Below, in pieces: positions 1-6,915 of a stretch of DNA of 56,261 bases (its first letter is position 1; each line of letters begins with the position of its first letter). The stretch lies in assembly GCA_017548165.1 (NCBI GenBank), contig JAFYMW010000006.1:1-56261 (forward strand). Reading direction: 5' to 3'. A program made the translations under genes and the position numbers. Source of the DNA: Bacteroidaceae bacterium (GTDB taxonomy: Bacteria; Bacteroidota; Bacteroidia; Bacteroidales; Bacteroidaceae). A model generated the notes under the pieces. That model saw only the letters and a program-made list of their open reading frames with translations. It was not told where the DNA came from and did not search any database.

Positions 1-1759
1 CGCGGTAGGTACGGTGCTGACGCAGGTACTCCATGAACTTCTCTGTGATCATAACGGCAATCTGGTCGGTCTCGTCGTGGTTGTTACCGAATGGGATGTA
101 CTCGCCCTCCTCAATTTGGTAGTCAACAGCCAAACCAGTTTCGTCGCGGATGATGCGGATCTTGCAGTTCTTCATCGCAGCGATAGAGTCGGTCACGATA
201 GAGATACCTGCGATACCGGTAGCGCGAGTGCGCTGAACGTCACCATCATGCAGAGCCATCTCGAATGCCTCGTAGTCATACTTGTCGTGCATGTAGTGGA
301 TAATCTTCAGAGCGTTCACGTAGGTCTTTGCCAACCAACGCATCATCTGCTCGAAGCGAGGCCAGAACTCCTCATAGGTGAGGTAGTCGCCAGTGATGGG
401 GCTGAAGCGGGGACCAATCTGATGACCGCTGATTTCATCACGACCACCGTTGATAGCATAAAGCATACACTTTGCTAGGTTGGCACGAGCACCGAAGAAC
501 TGCATCTGCTTACCAATCTTCATGGGGCTCACGCAACATGCGATACCATAATCGTCGCCAAGCTCGGGACGCATCAGGTCGTCGTTCTCATACTGAAGAG
601 CGCTGGTGTCGATACTTACCTTTGCGCAGTATAGCTTCCAAGGCTCGGGCAGACGTTCTGACCACAGGATAGTCAGGTTGGGCTCGGGAGAGGGACCCAT
701 GTTATAGAGAGTATGGAGCAGACGGTAGTCGGTCTTTGTTACCATGCTACGGCCGTCGATACCCATACCACCGATGCTTGCGGTAGCCCAGATGGGGTCG
801 CCAGAGAAAAGGTCGTTATACTCGGGAGTACGCAGGAAGCGTACGATACGGAGCTTCATAACCATCTGGTCGATCATCTCCTGTGCCTCCTCCTCGGTGA
901 TAACACCGTTCTTGAGGTCGCGCTGGATATAAATATCCAAGAAAGCAGAGATACGACCGATAGACATAGCTGCACCGTCCTGGTCCTTAACGGCACCGAG
1001 GTAACCGAAGTAGGTCCACTGGATAGCCTCACGAGCGTTGGTAGCGGGCTTGGTTACGTCGAAACCGTAAGAAGCACACATCTGCTCGAACTCCTTCAGC
1101 GCATTGATCTGGTCGGTGATTTCCTCACGGCAACGTACAATCTCCTCGGTAAACTCCTGGATGTCGATACGCTTGTGGAAACGCTTCTTCTCCTCGATAA
1201 GGTTTGTGGTACCATAGAGAGCTACACGACGATAGTCGCCGATGATACGGCCACGACCATAAGCGTCGGGCAAACCGGTGATGATATGAGCGTGACGAGC
1301 AGCCTTGATATCATCGTTGTAGGCAGCAAACACACCCTCGTTGTGAGTCTTGCGATACTTGGTGAAGATAGCCTTGGTAGCGGGATCCAACTCATAGCCA
1401 TAAGCCTTCAAAGAAGACTCTACCATACGGATACCACCCTTGGGGAAGATACCACGCTTCAGAGGAGCATCGGTCTGCAGACCAACGATAACCTCGCTTT
1501 CCTTGTCAATATATCCTGCGCCATAGGTGCTTACGCTCTGAGGCAACTTGGTCTCAGCATCATAAACGCCCTTCTCGCGCTCTACCTCGAACATCTCAGA
1601 AAGGATGTTCCAAAGTTTCTTTGTCTTCTCACTGGGGCCAGCCAAGAAACTCTCGTCGCCATTGTATGGCTCGTAGTTGTTCTGAATGAAGTCACGAACA
1701 TCAATCTCGTGCTTCCATGCTGTACCCTTGAAATCGTTTTGTAAGTTCTGCAATTGCAT
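1..1759 (-). CDS. pflB: Pyruvate formate-lyase (formate C-acetyltransferase), C-terminus cut by window edge
   Basis: Reading the minus strand from the ATG at 1759 gives an open frame to the window edge (586 codons of a family of roughly 750). The product is the glycyl-radical enzyme that splits pyruvate with CoA into acetyl-CoA and formate, the main anaerobic pyruvate outlet in the cytoplasm. The neighbouring active-site cysteines are visible as residues 408-409 within GIACCVSPMK (codons 533-538), matching the family's adjacent Cys pair. The N-terminal half shows the expected substrate-pocket sequence (AYGRGRIIGDYRR). The radical glycine lies beyond the left edge and cannot be checked. The activating enzyme would be expected next to it, also outside the window. 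It has its own promoter (1803-1834) and is divergent from ddh. Large plus-strand open frames across this gene (for example 713-1744) are shadows. Confidence 0.96.
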   Translation of the reverse strand, partial: MQLQNLQNDFKGTAWKHEIDVRDFIQNNYEPYNGDESFLAGPSEKTKKLWNILSEMFEVEREKGVYDAETKLPQSVSTYGAGYIDKESEVIVGLQTDAPLKRGIFPKGGIRMVESSLKAYGYELDPATKAIFTKYRKTHNEGVFAAYNDDIKAARHAHIITGLPDAYGRGRIIGDYRRVALYGTTNLIEEKKRFHKRIDIQEFTEEIVRCREEITDQINALKEFEQMCASYGFDVTKPATNAREAIQWTYFGYLGAVKDQDGAAMSIGRISAFLDIYIQRDLKNGVITEEEAQEMIDQMVMKLRIVRFLRTPEYNDLFSGDPIWATASIGGMGIDGRSMVTKTDYRLLHTLYNMGPSPEPNLTILWSERLPEPWKLYCAKVSIDTSALQYENDDLMRPELGDDYGIACCVSPMKIGKQMQFFGARANLAKCMLYAINGGRDEISGHQIGPRFSPITGDYLTYEEFWPRFEQMMRWLAKTYVNALKIIHYMHDKYDYEAFEMALHDGDVQRTRATGIAGISIVTDSIAAMKNCKIRIIRDETGLAVDYQIEEGEYIPFGNNHDETDQIAVMITEKFMEYLRQHRTYR

Positions 1760-1802
1760 AGCTTAAAGTATTTAAGTGGTTAATATCTCTCTATTTCGTG
1801 TG

Positions 1803-1834
1803 CAAAGATACAATTATTTTGTAACAATTACAAA
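1803..1834 (-). promoter_or_regulatory. Promoter of pflB
   Basis: On the minus strand TTTG (1831-1834), 20 bases, then TATCTTTG (1803-1810) matches the Bacteroidetes sigma consensus TTTG-N19/21-TAnnTTTG exactly. The start codon is at 1759, leaving a leader of roughly 40 bases. Confidence 0.85.
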
Positions 1835-1900
1835 AGATAGGCAAGAAAAGTAATGTTAAAAAAGCTAAGCCTATCTGCTTGTTGTTTGAACAAAATGTCG

Positions 1901-1908
1901 TACATTTG
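1901..1908 (+). promoter_or_regulatory. -7 box of ddh promoter
   Basis: TACATTTG fits the TAnnTTTG box 39 bases before the ddh ATG. No good TTTG sits 20 bases upstream, so the -33 element is weak; TTTG at 1885-1888 is too close. Confidence 0.55.
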
Positions 1909-1947
1909 CACAGAAAAACATAAAAACGTTACAAAAAGCATTGTAAA

Positions 1948-2847
1948 ATGAGCAAAATTAGAGTTGCAGTAGTCGGATATGGTAACATTGGTAAGTGTGC
2001 CATTGAAGCATTGGAGGCAGCATCGGATATGGAAGTAGCAGGTGTTGTGCGCCGTGCTGGTAGAGAAAATTACCCCAAAGAGATTGAAGGATACAATATA
2101 GTAAAGAATATAAGCGAGCTGGAAAATGTGGATGTGGCCATCTTGGCAACACCTACTCGTTCGGTCGAAGAATATGCTTTGGAGTGCCTCAAGCTTGGCA
2201 TCAACACCGTGGATAGTTTTGACATTCATGGTTTGATTGTTGACCTGCGTCGCACTTTGGACAAGGCTGCCAAGGAGAATGGTGCTGTCAGCGTGGTGGC
2301 TGCTGGTTGGGATCCAGGTTCGGACAGCGTGGTGCGCACCTTGATGGAGAGTTTGGCACCCAAGGGACTGACCTATACCAATTTTGGTCCTGGTCGTTCT
2401 ATGGGTCATAGCGTTTGTGTTCGTTCCAAGAAGGGGGTTAAGGATGCCTTGTCTATGACCATCCCCGTTGGCGAAGGCATACATCGTCGTATGGTTTATG
2501 TCGAGTTGGAAGAAGGTGCGTCGCTCGAAGAAGTGACAAAGGAGGTTAAGGCCGATCCATATTTCTCTTCCGATGAGACCCATGTCTTCCAGGTGGATAG
2601 CGTAGATGCTTTGAACGATGTGGGCCACGGAGTGAACCTCGTGCGCAAGGGTGTTAGCGGACAGACTCATAATCAGTTGTTCGAGTTCAACATGAAGATC
2701 AACAACCCCGCCCTCACCTCTCAGGTACTGGTCAATGCCGCCCGTGCCACCATGCGTCAGCAACCTGGTGCATATACCATGATAGAAATCCCAGTGATTG
2801 ACTATCTGCCCGGTGACAGAGAGGAACTGATACGCCATCTGGTGTAG
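1948..2847 (+). CDS. ddh: meso-diaminopimelate dehydrogenase
   Basis: This 299-residue cytoplasmic enzyme makes meso-diaminopimelate in one NADPH-dependent reductive amination of tetrahydrodipicolinate, a shortcut to lysine and the peptidoglycan cross-linking residue. The N-terminus carries the Rossmann dinucleotide motif VGYGNIGKC (residues 9-17), followed by the family's RRAG segment, the ATPTRSVEEYA and DSFDIHG stretches, and the GWDPGSDS segment that marks this dehydrogenase. Length equals that of characterised Ddh enzymes. It stands alone, divergent from pflB, with a strong terminator 57 bases downstream. The aspartate-semialdehyde dehydrogenase that feeds the same pathway is elsewhere in the window (52437-53453). 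The long minus-strand open frame over it is a shadow. Confidence 0.95.
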   Translation: MSKIRVAVVGYGNIGKCAIEALEAASDMEVAGVVRRAGRENYPKEIEGYNIVKNISELENVDVAILATPTRSVEEYALECLKLGINTVDSFDIHGLIVDLRRTLDKAAKENGAVSVVAAGWDPGSDSVVRTLMESLAPKGLTYTNFGPGRSMGHSVCVRSKKGVKDALSMTIPVGEGIHRRMVYVELEEGASLEEVTKEVKADPYFSSDETHVFQVDSVDALNDVGHGVNLVRKGVSGQTHNQLFEFNMKINNPALTSQVLVNAARATMRQQPGAYTMIEIPVIDYLPGDREELIRHLV

Positions 2848-2903
2848 TTGATTGCCTATTTGATGCCTCTTTAAAGTAAGACGCAAACAATACTCTGAAA
2901 TCT

Positions 2904-2946
2904 TGTCCCAAACTGTTGTTAAGTAGCAATGGTTTGGGACATTTTT
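2904..2946 (+). terminator. Rho-independent terminator after ddh
   Basis: TGTCCCAAAC (2904-2913) pairs perfectly with GTTTGGGACA (2932-2941), with an 18-base loop, followed at once by TTTTTG. Confidence 0.85.
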
Positions 2947-2952
2947 GTATAA

Positions 2953-3141
2953 GGTAGGTTCTATAAATTAGCTTTAAGTTATATGATATCTATTGTGCCA
3001 TAGATTCAATATTTGAATGAACGAACATAGTGGTCTATGTGAGTGAATGATAATGAAGAAGATATGGTGCAAGAGATGTTATAGAACAAAAGCAATCGAA
3101 TTTCAATTAAAACAAGTTATTACTAATTTATAGAACCTACC
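2953..3141. mobile_element. MITE-like element with 18-bp terminal inverted repeats and ATAA target duplication
   Basis: GGTAGGTTCTATAAATTA (2953-2970) is repeated perfectly in inverse orientation at 3124-3141. The 189-bp unit is flanked on both sides by the direct repeat ATAA (2949-2952 and 3142-3145), the mark left by a cut-and-paste transposase. There is no coding frame inside, so it is non-autonomous and would need a transposase acting in trans. I do not recognise which insertion-sequence family supplies these ends. Confidence 0.75.
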
Positions 3142-3368
3142 ATAAGTATCTATATGTTGTTTTACGTGTAAAATATGTAAAACATATCGTAATGCATTGT
3201 GTATCTATTATATATCCCTTTTGCGTTTCTGTATATGCGTAAAATGTTTAAAATAAATAAAGAGATAGAATCAATTATTTGTCATACTTTTGCATCGGGA
3301 AATAAATGGCACTTTTTTGAATTGAAAACGGATACAAAGGAAACCGTATAAAATGCAAATATCAGCAA
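3142..3368. other. AT-rich intergenic stretch, no gene seen
   Basis: Nothing here forms a credible gene. A lone TACTTTTG box near 3284-3291 is not followed by a usable reading frame. The base composition is clearly more AT-rich than the surrounding housekeeping genes, as expected of an acquired or decaying patch. Confidence 0.5.
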
Positions 3369-3572
3369 TTAAAATGCTATAATACAGCATATTGTGATAT
3401 CTTGGTGCAAGGTACTACCTATTCGCCCTGCGAAACTCTCCTGGTTCAAGTCCACGACATTCCTTAGTGTTCTAAATCCTGTCTTCTTCAATAACTGCCG
3501 CACACTATCCTGATAATTGGCTTTCCAATTAGCATTTGTCTCTTGCAGATAATAGCCTATATACTCTTTCAA
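3369..3572 (-). pseudogene. Short remnant of an unrecognised protein gene
   Basis: A 67-codon frame opens only at a TTG (3572). Upstream of it the same frame continues to read as plausible protein (NHFEVL, then a TGA, then TVFNGIDINTLKEYIGYYL), which suggests a longer gene broken by an in-frame stop. The translated piece is basic in the middle (KKTGFRTLRNVV) and contains no domain I can name. No TAnnTTTG box precedes it. It lies in the AT-rich patch between the MITE-like element and the ATPase gene. I call it a gene remnant with low confidence; it may also be chance. Confidence 0.3.
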
Positions 3573-3819
3573 AGTATTAATGTCAATGCCGTTGAAAACA
3601 GTTCACAGAACTTCAAAGTGATTAAGGAGTCAATAATAACTTTATTTTTGACCATTTACACAATACAGGACTAATTTTTTGAATCATGTATTCTTTATTT
3701 ATGCGATATGACTATAGAATAATACAGGCATTCTAGATTAGAAGCAATGATTTTTTTCGATTCTAAAAGACAAACATGATTATTTTGTACGCTTTATCGT
3801 TTGTAATCGATAAAAGTAT
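3573..3819. other. AT-rich intergenic stretch upstream of the ATPase gene
   Basis: Nothing clearly functional is seen apart from the -7 box at its end. Bases up to about 3640 may still belong to the broken gene above. Confidence 0.4.
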
Positions 3820-3827
3820 TATCTTTG
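3820..3827 (+). promoter_or_regulatory. -7 box before the DUF4143 ATPase; decides the start codon
   Basis: TATCTTTG fits TAnnTTTG. The apparent earlier start TTG at 3825 lies inside this box, so translation must begin later, at ATG 3843. A TTTG at 3800-3803 is only 16 bases upstream, so the -33 element is not ideal. Confidence 0.6.
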
Positions 3828-3842
3828 CATGTGTTATCAAAT

Positions 3843-5066
3843 ATGGACGATATGGAAATATTGGTTAGACAGCATTATTTGGACAAAATAGAGAAGTATC
3901 TTGGCAAAGATACCATTATTGTGTTGACGGGACAGAGGCGTGTAGGCAAAAGTTATACGCTTAGGATGATTCGTGATCTCAAATCGAAGGATGAGAATAA
4001 CAATGTCATCTATGTTGACAAGGAAAAGAAGGCTTTTGATTATATCAAAACCTATCAGGATTTGAATGCATACATAGATGCTCATTACCAAGATGGAAAG
4101 ATGAACTATATTCTCATTGATGAAGTTCAAGAAATAGCGGAATTTGAGCGAACAGTCAGAAGTTATAGAACTGAACCTGATGCAGAAGTTATCGTCACAG
4201 GTAGCAATGCCAAGATGCTGAGCAAGGAACTCAGTACGATTATTGGCGGCCGGTACAAGGAGATATATGTGCAGTCCTTGAGCTATAAAGAGTTTCTACA
4301 ATTCCATAATTTGCAGGATGGAGATGACGCATTGGCAAAGTATATCCAATTTGGTGGTCTTCCAGGTCTTAAGAAGATGGGATTGGATGAAGATGATGCA
4401 ATCGAATATCAAAAGGATGTATTGAACACCGTCCTCTTAAAAGATGTCATCTCAAGAAACAGTATCCGCAATGTATCATTCCTGGAGAAGCTGACTGATT
4501 TTATTGCAGACAACATCGGTAAGATTATATCGGCTTCAAGCATATCCAAGTTCATGAAATCGCAGGGCACAACTGTTTCTTCTGATACTGTTATTGACTA
4601 TGCACAATACTTGGAGGATGCCTATATCATTCACAAAGTAAATAGGTATGACATTCATGGCAAACGCCTTTTTGAAAGCAATGACAAATTTTACTTTGAA
4701 GATCATGGACTGAGAAATGCTCAGGCAGAAGGCACACGTGAAGGTGACATAGAAAAGGTTATTGAGAACATCATCTACCAGCATCTAATCAGTTTAGGTT
4801 ACAAGGTTAATGTCGGTCAACTACAAGCAGGTGAAATAGATTTTGTTTGCACAAAGAAAGCTGGTACCAAAAGAATCTACATTCAAGCAGCGTATATAAT
4901 TGCAAATGAAGAAACTCGAGAACGAGAATTTGGGAATCTGCGTAATATAAAGGATAATTATCCCAAATATGTGGTTTCAATGACTCCAGGCGTTACACGC
5001 AATGATGACAATGGCATCACTCATCTACACTTGAGAAATTTCTTGATGCTTGAAACTTTGGATTGA
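3843..5066 (+). CDS. AAA-family ATPase with DUF4143 C-terminal domain
   Basis: A 407-residue protein with an N-terminal AAA_14-type P-loop domain: Walker A GQRRVGKS at residues 30-37, Walker B YILIDEVQE around 89-97, and a sensor-like TGSNAKML segment. The C-terminal half (about 200-370) matches the DUF4143 layout, including the FGGLPG segment and a closing nuclease-like region with EIDFVC. Members are widespread, horizontally mobile and of unknown cellular role; I infer no specific function. The gene stands alone in an AT-rich patch between a MITE-like element and a hairpin repeat, and its codon use is more AT-rich than the flanking genes, pointing to transfer. The start at ATG 3843 is preferred over TTG 3825 because the latter overlaps the promoter; ATG 3852 is also possible. 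Confidence 0.85.
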   Translation: MDDMEILVRQHYLDKIEKYLGKDTIIVLTGQRRVGKSYTLRMIRDLKSKDENNNVIYVDKEKKAFDYIKTYQDLNAYIDAHYQDGKMNYILIDEVQEIAEFERTVRSYRTEPDAEVIVTGSNAKMLSKELSTIIGGRYKEIYVQSLSYKEFLQFHNLQDGDDALAKYIQFGGLPGLKKMGLDEDDAIEYQKDVLNTVLLKDVISRNSIRNVSFLEKLTDFIADNIGKIISASSISKFMKSQGTTVSSDTVIDYAQYLEDAYIIHKVNRYDIHGKRLFESNDKFYFEDHGLRNAQAEGTREGDIEKVIENIIYQHLISLGYKVNVGQLQAGEIDFVCTKKAGTKRIYIQAAYIIANEETREREFGNLRNIKDNYPKYVVSMTPGVTRNDDNGITHLHLRNFLMLETLD

Positions 5067-5484
5067 TTAAATTATGCGCATAACTCCACCTTGAAGTTTT
5101 AACCTCTTTGTGAAGTTATATAATAACAATCCATGCATCAAGAGTCTTAGCTCCTTTTTTCCCAAATAGCTTATTGTTGATTACTGATTTTAAATAGAAG
5201 TATCTATTTTTCGCGATAGTATATCTTTAAAAGTAAGAATATCGGAAAGTATAATTAAAACAAATAATATTATAACTATCATAGCTTCTTTTTTCTTTTG
5301 TCAAGCACATTTGATATCTTTAAAATAAGATATAGACAATGAGTCGATGCGAAATGGAAGGGAGATTCGAACCCTAAATAACGTACCGCGGTAACTTTAC
5401 CAAGTCACCGCGGTGCATTTTATAGGTAATTATCTTGATTTTCCGTTCTCCGTTTCTAGTTTTCCGTTTTCACATTTCCGTTCT
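5067..5484. other. Intergenic stretch with repeats, no gene seen
   Basis: AT-rich after the ATPase gene, then a short GATTCGAACC segment (5364-5373) resembling a tRNA T-loop but without the rest of a tRNA, then the ACCGCGGT hairpin and the TTCCG-rich repeat listed separately. No reading frame here is credible. Confidence 0.5.
5385..5414. repeat. ACCGCGGT palindromic hairpin repeat
   Basis: ACCGCGGTAACTT (5385-5397) and AAGTCACCGCGGT (5402-5414) form a 13-base-pair stem (one wobble pair) around the loop TACC. Each ACCGCGGT is itself a perfect palindrome. The same parts, ACTT/AAGT arms and ACCGCGGT, recur at 13189-13231. Confidence 0.7.
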
Positions 5485-5485
5485 C
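5438..5485. repeat. TTCCGTTTTC-type dispersed repeat at the end of the epimerase gene
   Basis: Four TTCCG units occur in 48 bases. The part around 5460-5482 matches 20786-20808, inside the FeoA-FeoB linker, at 19 of 22 bases, and a related copy is inverted at 30369-30402. Confidence 0.55.
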
Positions 5486-6568
5486 CTACAGCCAGCCGGC
5501 TTGCTTGTACCATTGGACGGAGACTTTGACACCAGAGGGGAGGTCCCATTGGGGAGTGTAGCCGAGGTCGCGACGTGCAGGAGTGATGTCGCAACGCCAG
5601 TTGCGCTGGGCAAGGATGTAGTACTTGTCTTCGTTGAGGACAATGAGTTTGCCTGTCATGCGACCTATGGTGCCACCTATCTTGCATATCCCCTTGAGCA
5701 GCCATCTGGGTGCCTTGATGCGCAGGACCCAGGGGTTGCCCAGTTCTTGTTGCAATAGATCGGAGAAGTAGCGTGAGTTGTATATATAGCCATCGCTGAG
5801 GAAATAGGCCTTGCCCAGAGCAGCTGGGGATGTCATGGATTGGAATATAGCCTGAACAACATCAAGAACATAAACGAAGGTGATTTCCTGTGGACGGTAG
5901 CCCACGGCAAAGTCGGTATGCCCTGCTATGCTCTTGGCCATTACGAAGTAGTCCTTCTCTCTGGGACCATATACACCTGTGGGACGAAGGATAACGTAGG
6001 GGAAGGTGGTAGGGTCTAGTTGTTGTAGGTATTGCTCGGCACGGAGTTTGCTCTTGCCATAGGCAGTGTTGGGAACAGGAATGTCGGTGTCGAGAATGGG
6101 TTTATAGATGGATTCTTTCTCTGTGATTACACCGTTCTTGCCATAACCGGGGCTGGTTTGTTTTAGAGCACTCTCTCGTATGGCACCAAAGATGCTGAGC
6201 GAACTGACGAAGACAAAGCGCTGAGGTGTCATTCCTGTTTCTTGCAGAGCTTCGACAAGATTAATGGTACCTTGTGTGTTGGTGCGGTAAAAGTCTTCGA
6301 TGTTGAGGCATTTTGTGGCACCAGCAGCGTGGACAACGTAGTCCCAACCTTGACCGCCCATCTGGGCTTTGTATTCTGCCAGTTGATTCACAAGGGTGGC
6401 CTTGTCGCCAAGGTTGAGCTGTGCAAACTTGATGCGTGGGTCGGTGAGGTAGCCCTTGGAACTGGTACCTCGCATACCTGCCCACATCTCAAATCCTTTC
6501 TCCAATCCCTCGCTTACTATATAGCTGCCAATGAATCCGCTGGCTCCGGTTACCAATATTTTCTTCAT
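5486..6568 (-). CDS. NAD(P)-dependent epimerase/dehydratase family protein
   Basis: A 360-residue extended short-chain dehydrogenase. Residues 1-15 hold the nucleotide-binding motif (TGASGFIGSYI); a mid-protein HAAGATK segment and the catalytic YGKSK (Tyr-x-x-x-Lys) are present, as is the LRPTGVYGPREKD segment typical of NAD-dependent epimerases and hydroxysteroid-type dehydrogenases. The substrate cannot be told from sequence; nucleotide-sugar or sterol-like oxidoreductases are both possible. The start at ATG 6568 (MKKILVTG) is chosen because upstream codons run through the promoter and the 60-bp repeat. It is transcribed alone, divergent from rnr, from the promoter contained in repeat copy A. 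Confidence 0.85.
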   Translation of the reverse strand: MKKILVTGASGFIGSYIVSEGLEKGFEMWAGMRGTSSKGYLTDPRIKFAQLNLGDKATLVNQLAEYKAQMGGQGWDYVVHAAGATKCLNIEDFYRTNTQGTINLVEALQETGMTPQRFVFVSSLSIFGAIRESALKQTSPGYGKNGVITEKESIYKPILDTDIPVPNTAYGKSKLRAEQYLQQLDPTTFPYVILRPTGVYGPREKDYFVMAKSIAGHTDFAVGYRPQEITFVYVLDVVQAIFQSMTSPAALGKAYFLSDGYIYNSRYFSDLLQQELGNPWVLRIKAPRWLLKGICKIGGTIGRMTGKLIVLNEDKYYILAQRNWRCDITPARRDLGYTPQWDLPSGVKVSVQWYKQAGWL

Positions 6569-6589
6569 AAGGATGATATATTTGGGGAA

Positions 6590-6621
6590 CAAAGGTACGA
6601 TTAAGCGAGAGAAAAAGCAAA
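6590..6621 (-). promoter_or_regulatory. Promoter of the epimerase gene, carried by 60-bp repeat copy A
   Basis: On the minus strand TTTG (6618-6621), 20 bases, TACCTTTG (6590-6597): a perfect Bacteroidetes promoter. The start codon lies 21 bases past the box. Confidence 0.85.
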
Positions 6622-6655
6622 AGAATTTTGATTTTTCCGAGCGTGAGTACCTTCG
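6596..6655. repeat. 60-bp promoter-bearing repeat, copy A
   Basis: Direct duplicate of 6671-6730 with one mismatch in 60 bases. Read on the minus strand it begins CGAAGGTACTCACG and ends CGTA, the TA being the first two bases of the -7 box; TTTG is always at element positions 35-38. Its two ends are near-inverted copies of each other (CGAAGGTAC against GTACCTTTG). Confidence 0.9.
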
Positions 6656-6670
6656 GCCGTGGGCCAATGA

Positions 6671-6730
6671 TACGATTAAGCGAGAGAAAAAGCAAAAGAA
6701 TTTTGATTTTTCCGAGCGTAAGTACCTTCG
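6671..6730. repeat. 60-bp promoter-bearing repeat, copy B
   Basis: 59 of 60 bases match copy A, 75 bases further on. On the minus strand it retains TTTG (6693-6696) and a spacing of 20, but the -7 box is TATCATTG, one base off consensus, so it is probably a weaker or dead duplicate. Confidence 0.9.
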
Positions 6731-6806
6731 ATAGCAGAATCAAAGATACTAAAATATATGTAAGATTAAGGATATGATATTAAAAAAGCATAATTCTCGC
6801 CTGCTC

Positions 6807-6866
6807 TCATGGGTGGTATCGTTCGGAAAATCAAAAATCTTTTGTTTTTTCGCTTGCTAAATTGTA
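6807..6866. repeat. 60-bp promoter-bearing repeat, copy C (inverted), diverged
   Basis: In opposite orientation to A and B, bases 6827-6866 align without gaps to element positions 21-60 (AAAATCAAAA, then TCTTTTG, then TTTTC, ending GTA). The first third is eroded. It supplies the rnr promoter. Confidence 0.7.
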
Positions 6867-6872
6867 TCTTTG
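6841..6872 (+). promoter_or_regulatory. Promoter of rnr, carried by 60-bp repeat copy C
   Basis: TTTG (6841-6844), 20 bases, TATCTTTG (6865-6872). The box overlaps a TTG at 6862 that would otherwise extend the rnr reading frame, which rules that start out. Confidence 0.85.
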
Positions 6873-6915
6873 CATAGACAAACATCTGTTGTTTAACCCG
6901 AAGAAGACTATCGCC

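Noticed and set aside
713..1744. 343-codon plus-strand open frame
   Set aside because: It is antisense to pflB, whose protein is unmistakable, and its translation has no recognisable domain.
1828..2886. 352-codon minus-strand open frame over ddh
   Set aside because: Shadow of ddh; low-complexity His/Leu-rich translation, no promoter.
3284..3310. Promoter box TACTTTTG followed by a short frame
   Set aside because: The following ATG reads only a few codons before a stop, so there is no gene for it to serve.
5355..5376. Possible tRNA end (GGAGATTCGAACCCT)
   Set aside because: Only a T-loop-like string; the T stem does not pair and no D or anticodon arm can be built on either strand. It could be a relic of an integration at a tRNA, but nothing else supports that.
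6862..6915. N-terminal extension of RNase R from TTG 6862
   Set aside because: The TTG precedes and the codons cross the TATCTTTG box of the gene's own promoter, so they cannot be in the mRNA.
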